From: Chloroflexota bacterium
GTDB lineage: Bacteria > Chloroflexota > Anaerolineae > UBA2200
Length of the DNA stretch: 64,000 bases
Reading direction: 5' to 3'
Assembly (NCBI GenBank): GCA_030607875.1
Contig: JAUWJD010000005.1
Span: 1-64,000, forward strand
Shown here: one piece after another, positions 58,127 through 64,000 of the stretch
Layout of the letters: every line of letters starts with the position of its first letter
Numbering within the stretch: position 1 is the first letter of the stretch
Notes under the pieces: model-generated
What the model was told of the DNA's origin: nothing
What the model saw: the letters and a program-made list of their open reading frames with translations, nothing else
Database searches by the model: none
Made by a program: the position numbers and the translations under genes

Positions 58127-58147
58127 GCTATGATATAGCATCATAGC
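58127..58147. promoter_or_regulatory. Operator-like palindrome overlapping a possible -10 region
   Basis: GCTATGAT-ATAGC-ATCATAGC, perfect 8-bp arms, 31 nt upstream of ATG 58178. Confidence 0.45.
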
Positions 58148-58177
58148 ATGGGGCTGAATACTGCAAAGGAGGCAAGC

Positions 58178-59074
58178 ATGGATTATACCAAGATCATCAA
58201 GAGAGCCTGGCAGATCACCTGGCGACACAAAGCTCTGTGGCTGTTCGGTTTCTTGCTCTCGCTTTTCAGCGGAGGGGGCGGCTCTGGCGGCGGCCGGGGT
58301 ACGCAGTACACCTTTGGCACTGGTGACCAACTATCACCACCAGTGGTCATGGCCATCGTGTTCTTCGTGCTAGTCTTTGCGCTGGCATTCTTCGTCCTGG
58401 GCATCGTGCTCCGAAACCTCAGCCGAGGCGCGTTGATCGGAATGGTGCGCGAGGCAGAAGAAACGGGTGACACGAATGTCGGCAGCGGGTGGCGCATAGG
58501 CTGGTCGCGATTCCTGCCCCTGCTGGGCATTGACCTGGTCATCGGCATTCCGGCAGCAATCATGGCCTTGGTGCTGACCGCCATCGGGCTTGCGCCGTTG
58601 GTGCTACTGGTGGCAAAGAAAGAGGCGCTGACCATTCTAGCTATTGTGCTGACCGTGTTCCTCATGCTGCTGATGATCGGGCTCCTGATCGCCGTGGGGT
58701 TGGTGCTTTCGGTCCTGGGGAAACTGGCCCGTCGGCAATGCGTCTTGGAGAAGAAGAGCGTGTGGGACAGCATCCGTGACGGCTACCGCATGGGACGGGA
58801 GAACCTGCGCCATGTGGGCTTGGTCTGGCTGCTGCTCTTGGGCGTTGGCCTGCTGTTTGCCGTGGTAATCGTCCCGCTGTCCGTCGCTGTGTTCGGAGTG
58901 GCCGCAGCACCAGCAGCCGCGGTGTACGCAGCCACCGAAGCCGTGCTGCCCAGCATACTGGTCGGCATCCTGATTGGCTTGCCCGGCGTTCTGCTGCTGG
59001 CGCTGCTCGGAGGCATATACGAGGCCTTTCGCTCAGCCGTGTGGACGCTGACTTACCTGGAGCTTCAGATGTGA
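58178..59074 (+). CDS. Integral membrane protein of unknown function
   Basis: MDYTKIIKRAWQITWRHKALWLFGFLLSLFSGGGGSGGG and about six TM segments. Confidence 0.75.
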   Translation: MDYTKIIKRAWQITWRHKALWLFGFLLSLFSGGGGSGGGRGTQYTFGTGDQLSPPVVMAIVFFVLVFALAFFVLGIVLRNLSRGALIGMVREAEETGDTNVGSGWRIGWSRFLPLLGIDLVIGIPAAIMALVLTAIGLAPLVLLVAKKEALTILAIVLTVFLMLLMIGLLIAVGLVLSVLGKLARRQCVLEKKSVWDSIRDGYRMGRENLRHVGLVWLLLLGVGLLFAVVIVPLSVAVFGVAAAPAAAVYAATEAVLPSILVGILIGLPGVLLLALLGGIYEAFRSAVWTLTYLELQM

Positions 59075-59099
59075 GCGCAAGGGACGGAATGCCAGCCTG

Positions 59100-59162
59100 A
59101 ACGACTAGAGTCATCTCTACGAAGACCGAGCCATGTTTTGTAGTAATGACTTCAGTCATTCG
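59100..59162. repeat. Dispersed hairpin repeat family II, copy 2
   Basis: aacgactagagtcatctctacgaa...ttttgtagtaatgacttcagtcattcg between convergent genes. Confidence 0.65.
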
Positions 59163-59209
59163 AACCCGACGCGTTGAACACCCTGACCCGAGTGGTCCCT
59201 GAGCGTGCC

Positions 59210-60295
59210 TCAGGAAGATAAATCCTCCATAAAGTGTAACGCAATTTCCGCACAGGCGACCATGTCCGCAATGGCAATATGTTCCTCCGTACTGTGCACC
59301 CCGGACATGCCCGTGCTGAGATTGACAACCTGCATGCCATGTGCATTAAAGATGTTGGCATCGCTGCCGCCACCGCTTGGCACAAGGCTAGGCTCCACAC
59401 CGCTGGCTCGACATGCAGTGGCCAAGCGGCGCACTACCACCGCCTCTTCAGCCAGCGTGTAACCGTCATAGGCACGCGTCACCTCCACGTCTACAGTAGC
59501 ACCGTGCCGCTGCGCCGCATCCTCAAGGGCCTCGATCATCTTTGCAGTTTGCGCCTCAAGCTTGTCCAGCCGCCGGCTGCGAGCCTCCCCGAGCAACTCC
59601 ACACGATCAGGGACAATATTCCTGGCTCTGCCACCCTTGATCCGGCCAAAGTTGGCCGTGGTCTCCTCGTCAATGCGTCCCAGCGGCATGTCCACCAGAG
59701 CCTGAGCGGCAACAAGCAACGCGTTGACTCCCCTCTCAGGCTGCGTCCCGGCGTGAACAGCCTTGCCGTGCACCACAGCCGAGACGAAGTTATGTGAAGG
59801 AGCCGAGACAACGATGGTACCTGGCAACTCGCCCGCGTCAAACGAGATCCCCATCTTGGCCTGTAAGCGAGACTTGTCGAGCGCTTTGGCTCCTGCAAGG
59901 CCCGTTTCCTCCTGCACCGTGATCACTACCTCCAACGGCGGATGCGGCAACTCACATTCGACGATCGTTTGCAGCACCTCAAGAATCACTGCAACTCCAG
60001 ACTTGTCATCGGCGCCCAGGATGGTGCTGCCATCGCTGTAGACAACGCCATCCTTCACCACAGGCTTGACCCCGTGCCCAGGCATCACGGTGTCCATGTG
60101 GGCAGCAAGTATGAGGGCCTCTCCCTGCCCAGGCAGCCTGGCCACGATGTTGTTCATCTCATCCCGTTCGACCGTCAGCCCAAGCTGGCCCAGCCGGTCT
60201 TTAAGCTCCTCAGCGATTGCCGCTTCTTCACCCGAGGGACTGTCAATGCGCACCAGATCCAGGAACGTCTCCACCAAACGTGTTTCGTTGATCAT
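59210..60295 (-). CDS. M20-family metallopeptidase (peptidase T-like)
   Basis: LAAHMDTVMPGHGVKPVVKDGVVYSDGSTILGADDKSGVAVILEVL; VQEETGLAGAK. Confidence 0.9.
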   Translation of the reverse strand: MINETRLVETFLDLVRIDSPSGEEAAIAEELKDRLGQLGLTVERDEMNNIVARLPGQGEALILAAHMDTVMPGHGVKPVVKDGVVYSDGSTILGADDKSGVAVILEVLQTIVECELPHPPLEVVITVQEETGLAGAKALDKSRLQAKMGISFDAGELPGTIVVSAPSHNFVSAVVHGKAVHAGTQPERGVNALLVAAQALVDMPLGRIDEETTANFGRIKGGRARNIVPDRVELLGEARSRRLDKLEAQTAKMIEALEDAAQRHGATVDVEVTRAYDGYTLAEEAVVVRRLATACRASGVEPSLVPSGGGSDANIFNAHGMQVVNLSTGMSGVHSTEEHIAIADMVACAEIALHFMEDLSS

Positions 60296-60435
60296 TTGTG
60301 CCTCCACTCTTGTAGCAGGATGGGCATAGTTTACTGTAGACAGTAGACTTTCACAACTTGCGTACACGAAAGAACAAGCCCTCAGCAGCACCGTTCGTGT
60401 TCTTGGTGAAGACTTGTGTCTTTCGTATGCCCGAC

Positions 60436-60464
60436 TTGGCCCCTGGGCAAGCTTGGACTATAAT
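60436..60464 (+). promoter_or_regulatory. Promoter for tRNA-Ser: TTGGCC - 17 nt - TATAAT
   Basis: -10 ends 17 nt before tRNA 5' end. Confidence 0.5.
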
Positions 60465-60481
60465 TGTGCCAAATCAAGTCT

Positions 60482-60568
60482 GGAGAGGTCGCATAGTCCG
60501 GTTTAGTGCGCGCGACTCGAAATCGCGTGGGCAGCAATGTCCCGTGGGTTCGAATCCCACCCTCTCCG
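60482..60568 (+). tRNA. tRNA-Ser (anticodon CGA)
   Basis: Acceptor GGAGAGG/CCTCTCC, anticodon arm CGCGA-CTCGAAA-TCGCG, long variable arm, T-arm GTGGGTTCGAATCCCAC. Confidence 0.93.
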
Positions 60569-60581
60569 CTGCGACGAACGC

Positions 60582-60606
60582 GCCCCTGCGCAGGGGTGCT
60601 TTCGTC
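60582..60606 (+). terminator. Terminator hairpin after tRNA-Ser
   Basis: GCgCCCCTGCGCAGGGGtGC followed by TTTCGT. Confidence 0.6.
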
Positions 60607-60683
60607 ACGCTGCGAGCATCTCTGGTTATGTCATAAAGAGGAGAATCGAAAGGAGAACCCTCGTGAGCACAGGTGGAGCCCCA

Positions 60684-61448
60684 ATGGGAGAGGAAAGGCA
60701 AGTCAGGCCGCTTGGGGGCACAACAATTGACGGTGCACCCATCGCTTACATCATTGTCTGGGCCGCGGTGCTGGTTGTACTGTCCTTTGTGCCTATACCC
60801 GTTTCAGCCGTTCTGGGCATTGGCGGAACTTTTCCGATGAGCCAGGCAGCTTATGCGCTCGTCGGCTTTATCCTTGGACCCTGGGCGGGTGCTTTGGCAG
60901 CGGGTATTGGCCGCCTGATCGGCATCTTCATCGCCCCACACACTGCAACGTCAGGTATACCCTCGGTTGTGATCGCCATGGTCTGGGCAGCAGCAGGGGG
61001 TATTCTGGTCGAGAAGAAAAGCCGCAAGTGGGTGCTGGCATTGATCGTCTTCGTTCTGTCCTACGTCGCCTTTGTCGGCCGCGCCTTGACCATAGACGTC
61101 GACCTGGGTCTGGCACTGCAAACCACTCTGACGAACTTGTCCGGCCTCATCCTGTGGCTCCTGCCCACACGGCTGCTGGCCCGAGACTGGATCGCCGACA
61201 GACCGCCGGCAAAATTAGCGGCCGGCCTGGCACTGGGCTGCTGGACGGTGAACGCGTGTGGCCACACCGTGGGCAATGCGCTGATGTACTATGTCAACGC
61301 CTGGCCGGCAAACATCTGGCGCATCCTGATCCCCATCATACCTGCCGAGCAACTCTTCCGCGCCGTGGTCGGCACGGTCATCGGGGTCGGGGTGATCACC
61401 GGATTGCGCGCCATTGGCCTGGTCAAGCCAGCCAAGGCCGGATACTAG
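60684..61448 (+). CDS. ECF transporter substrate-binding (S) component-like membrane protein
   Basis: LGIGGTFPMSQAAYALVGFILGPWAGALAAGIGRLIG; followed by EcfA-like and EcfT-like genes. GTG 60663 is an alternative start. Confidence 0.75.
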   Translation: MGEERQVRPLGGTTIDGAPIAYIIVWAAVLVVLSFVPIPVSAVLGIGGTFPMSQAAYALVGFILGPWAGALAAGIGRLIGIFIAPHTATSGIPSVVIAMVWAAAGGILVEKKSRKWVLALIVFVLSYVAFVGRALTIDVDLGLALQTTLTNLSGLILWLLPTRLLARDWIADRPPAKLAAGLALGCWTVNACGHTVGNALMYYVNAWPANIWRILIPIIPAEQLFRAVVGTVIGVGVITGLRAIGLVKPAKAGY

Positions 61449-61520
61449 AGCACGTGCAGCGGACAACGAACACAAGTCTGAACGAAATCTGCTCTGTTTG
61501 TGACGTGTTGGAGAATCGCC

Positions 61521-61620
61521 CGCAGTGACGACTTTTGTCGTTTCCGACAGCAACTACCTCCATGGACGCAACTGCACCGGTTGGTACGATTCGGGCAGAG
61601 CGACCAAAGCCACCGCTATA
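61521..61620. repeat. Dispersed hairpin repeat family II, copy 3
   Basis: cgcagtgacgacttttgtcgttt...cgggcagagcgaccaaagccaccgctata. Confidence 0.65.
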
Positions 61621-61672
61621 GAGCCACCCGTTCGTCGTGCTCGTTAGCCACACGTTGGTAGTATCCACCGCC

Positions 61673-63409
61673 ATGAGCCGAGACGCTATCGTCCGCATAG
61701 AGAACCTGTCCTACCAGTACCCACGCTCACCAGGCCTCGTGCTGCGCGACATCAACCTGTCCATCCATAAAGGCGAGTTCCTGGGCATTGTCGGGCCTAC
61801 AGGCGCAGGCAAAACAACACTCTGCCTGGCTCTGAATGGCATCGTGCCCCAGTTCTACGGTGGGCGCTTTTACGGGCACGTGACCGTTGCTGGACTGGAT
61901 ACCGTGGAGACCCCTATCCATCAACTGGCACAACACGTGGCGATGGTTTTTCAGGACCCAGAAACGCAGCTCATCGCCAACTCGGTCGAAGACGAGGTCG
62001 CCTTTGGATTGGAGAACATCCGAGTGCCACGCGATGAGATCCGACGGCGCATTGAGTGGGCGCTGGCAACAGTGCGCCTGGCCGGCATGGAGGAGAAACA
62101 CCCCACTGAACTCTCTGGCGGCGAGAAGCAGAGGCTGGCCATCGCCGCAGCGCTGGCCCTGCAGCCGCAGGTGCTGGTCTTGGATGAGCCAACGTCGCAA
62201 CTGGATCCCCTGGGCAGCCAGGAGGTCTTTGCCACAGTACGCGAACTGAATGCCCGGCTGGGGATCACAGTCATCCTGGTCAGCCATGCCAGCGAAGAAG
62301 TGGCCGAGTTCGTCGATCGTGTGGCCCTTCTGTCCAACGGTGAACTGGCCGGCTTGAACGCCCCCAGTCAGATCTTTGCCCAGGCTGATTTGCTCCCCAA
62401 ATATGCCATCCGCCCGCCCCAAGTCACTCGCTTCTACCTAGAACTGCGCAATCGGGGCTTTGATCCACCTTCCATTCCCGTCACACTGGAGCGGGCCGTC
62501 AAAGTGTACGATCACATGCGCACACAGATTGAGCTCAAGCCTCTGGCTGTGCCTGAGATAGCCACAGCTGAACCTCCTGGCTCCGTGCTGTTCTCTGTGC
62601 GAGACGTCGAGCACGTCTATCCCGACGGCACGAGAGCGCTCCACGGCGTCTCCCTGGACCTTCGAGAAGGTGAGTACGTGGGCATCGTGGGGCAAAACGG
62701 TGCGGGTAAGACGACGCTGGTGAAGCATTTCTTGCACCTGCTGGAGCCGACCTCGGGCCAGGTTTTTCTGGATGGCCAAGACGTCACCAATCTGGAGGTG
62801 AGCGAACTGGCCCAACAGGTTGGCTTTGTGGCCCAGAATCCCGACAACCAGATCTTCAACACCAGCGTAGAGGCGGAGGTCTCTTTCGCCCTGCGAAACC
62901 TGGGCATCGGCCCGGCAGAAGTGGCGCAGCGGGTGGAAGAAAGCCTGGACACTATGGGGCTGGTCGACTATCGGACCTGGCACCCGCTCTCCTTGTCCAA
63001 AGGGGATCGCGCCCGCGTGGTGATTGCCGCAGTGCTGGCCATGCGGCCGGACGTGCTGATCTTTGATGAGCCAACCACAGGCCAGGACTATCTCGGCGCC
63101 AGACGCATCCTGGACGTGAGCCGCCAGTTGCACCAGGCGGGAAAGACGGTGATCGTGATCACCCACCACCTGTATCTGATGCCCGGCTATGCCGAACGGG
63201 TGGTAGTGATGGGCAAGGGTATTATCCTGCTGGACGCGCCAATCCGTGAAGCATTCCACGACACGGCGCTGCTAGAGCACACCTTTCTGGCCCCACCGCA
63301 GATCGTGCAATTCGCGCAACGCATCGCATCCCGTGAGAATCGCGCCCTGCCAGTGCTAGCACCGGAAGAACTGGCAGCGTGTTTCGCTAAGCGAAAGGGC
63401 GCCGGATGA
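61673..63409 (+). CDS. ECF transporter ATPase, two ATPase domains fused
   Basis: Two Walker A (GPTGAGKTT, GQNGAGKTT), ELSGGEKQRLAIAAALALQPQVLVLDEPTSQLD and LSKGDRARVVIAAVLAMRPDVLIFDEPTTGQD. Confidence 0.93.
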   Translation: MSRDAIVRIENLSYQYPRSPGLVLRDINLSIHKGEFLGIVGPTGAGKTTLCLALNGIVPQFYGGRFYGHVTVAGLDTVETPIHQLAQHVAMVFQDPETQLIANSVEDEVAFGLENIRVPRDEIRRRIEWALATVRLAGMEEKHPTELSGGEKQRLAIAAALALQPQVLVLDEPTSQLDPLGSQEVFATVRELNARLGITVILVSHASEEVAEFVDRVALLSNGELAGLNAPSQIFAQADLLPKYAIRPPQVTRFYLELRNRGFDPPSIPVTLERAVKVYDHMRTQIELKPLAVPEIATAEPPGSVLFSVRDVEHVYPDGTRALHGVSLDLREGEYVGIVGQNGAGKTTLVKHFLHLLEPTSGQVFLDGQDVTNLEVSELAQQVGFVAQNPDNQIFNTSVEAEVSFALRNLGIGPAEVAQRVEESLDTMGLVDYRTWHPLSLSKGDRARVVIAAVLAMRPDVLIFDEPTTGQDYLGARRILDVSRQLHQAGKTVIVITHHLYLMPGYAERVVVMGKGIILLDAPIREAFHDTALLEHTFLAPPQIVQFAQRIASRENRALPVLAPEELAACFAKRKGAG

Positions 63410-64000
63410 CCTGGCGAACGATCGGCTCCATTCAAGAGTCTCCTTTCCACCAACTGGACTTTCGCTCCAAGTTGATGCTGTTGCTTGCAGCTACGTTCCT
63501 GGCCTTTCTGTGGGAGAGCCCGGCTTTGACCGCAGGGCTCGCACTGGTGGTGCTGGTGCTGTGCCTGGTGGCTGGCATCGGCCTCTCATATCTGGGTAGA
63601 ATGCTGCGCCTGATGTTGCCTTTCTATGCCATCGTGCTGCTCACACACGGCTTCTGGAACACCAACGTGGGGCGCACGCCGCTGTGGATCGCGCCAGAGA
63701 CCTGGTGGCTAATTGGGGGGAGCTTGCAGTTGACGCTAGAGGGGCTGGCGTATGGCTTGATGGTCATCTTCCGCACCTTGACCTTGATCCTGGTCATCCC
63801 GCTGGTAATCTTCACCACCGACTTGAATTCGCTCATCGTAGGGTTGGTGCGGATGCGCATCCCCTACAAGATCGCCTTCATTTTCTCCTCCACACTGCGC
63901 TTCGTGCCGCTGCTGCTTGAAGAAATCAACAGCATTACCGAGGCCCAGCGCCTGCGCGGCCTGGCTTTGGAGAAGATGAGCCTGCTCCAGCGCCTGCGGG
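63406..64000 (+). CDS. ECF transporter transmembrane (T) component, truncated by window end
   Basis: ATGA overlap with ATPase; PFHQLDFRSKLMLLLAATFLAFLW, TEAQRLRGLALEKMS coupling-type motif. Confidence 0.85.
   Translation, partial: MTWRTIGSIQESPFHQLDFRSKLMLLLAATFLAFLWESPALTAGLALVVLVLCLVAGIGLSYLGRMLRLMLPFYAIVLLTHGFWNTNVGRTPLWIAPETWWLIGGSLQLTLEGLAYGLMVIFRTLTLILVIPLVIFTTDLNSLIVGLVRMRIPYKIAFIFSSTLRFVPLLLEEINSITEAQRLRGLALEKMSLLQRLR

Noticed and set aside
60482-60568. tRNA near 60.5 kb as a candidate tRNA-Sec (selC) supporting the selenoprotein
   Set aside because: Anticodon loop is CTCGAAA (CGA, Ser), not TCA.

Overview
The window looks like one continuous bacterial chromosomal segment. Gene order and family content suggest a Chloroflexota-like genome, but that is inference. 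Main blocks: (1) ~0.2-26.7 kb, a large nucleoside/nucleobase import and breakdown island: adenosine deaminase, a decayed TrmB-type regulator, a BMP-family nucleoside ABC transporter (lipoprotein, fused ATPase, two permeases), two tandem uridine phosphorylases, two nucleoside hydrolases, purine nucleoside phosphorylase, two tandem nucleoside deoxyribosyltransferases, MFS transporter, two tandem adenine deaminases, a ribokinase-like kinase, a frameshifted extra permease, a PHP/CehA-like hydrolase, a URO-D-like protein and an MtaD-like amidohydrolase; (2) ~27.7-37.2 kb, housekeeping: tRNA-Leu, tRNA-Gly, tig-clpP-clpX-alaS, a membrane/baseplate-J-like protein, ruvX and mltG; (3) ~37.4-52.8 kb, mixed genes including SagB-like oxidoreductase, peroxiredoxin, HIT, gmd, GNATs, pncB, pncA, SAM hydrolase, two YIP1-like proteins, NUDIX and mnmG; (4) ~52.9-64 kb, exported repeat proteins, an ECF sigma factor with DUF5667/DUF5666-like partners, a peptidase, tRNA-Ser and an ECF transporter. 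The strongest hidden signal is a Bcp/PrxQ-type peroxiredoxin on the minus strand (38370-38837), split in the ORF track by one in-frame TGA exactly where the peroxidatic Cys belongs, followed by a perfect 6-bp hairpin at bacterial-SECIS spacing: a probable selenoprotein. Also notable are two families of dispersed hairpin/MITE-like repeats, one of which supplies the C-terminal codons of alaS and of a DUF5666-like gene, and several freshly decayed genes (TrmB, permease, NIF3-like with amber, truncated cupin). All calls come from reading the sequence; no searches were run.
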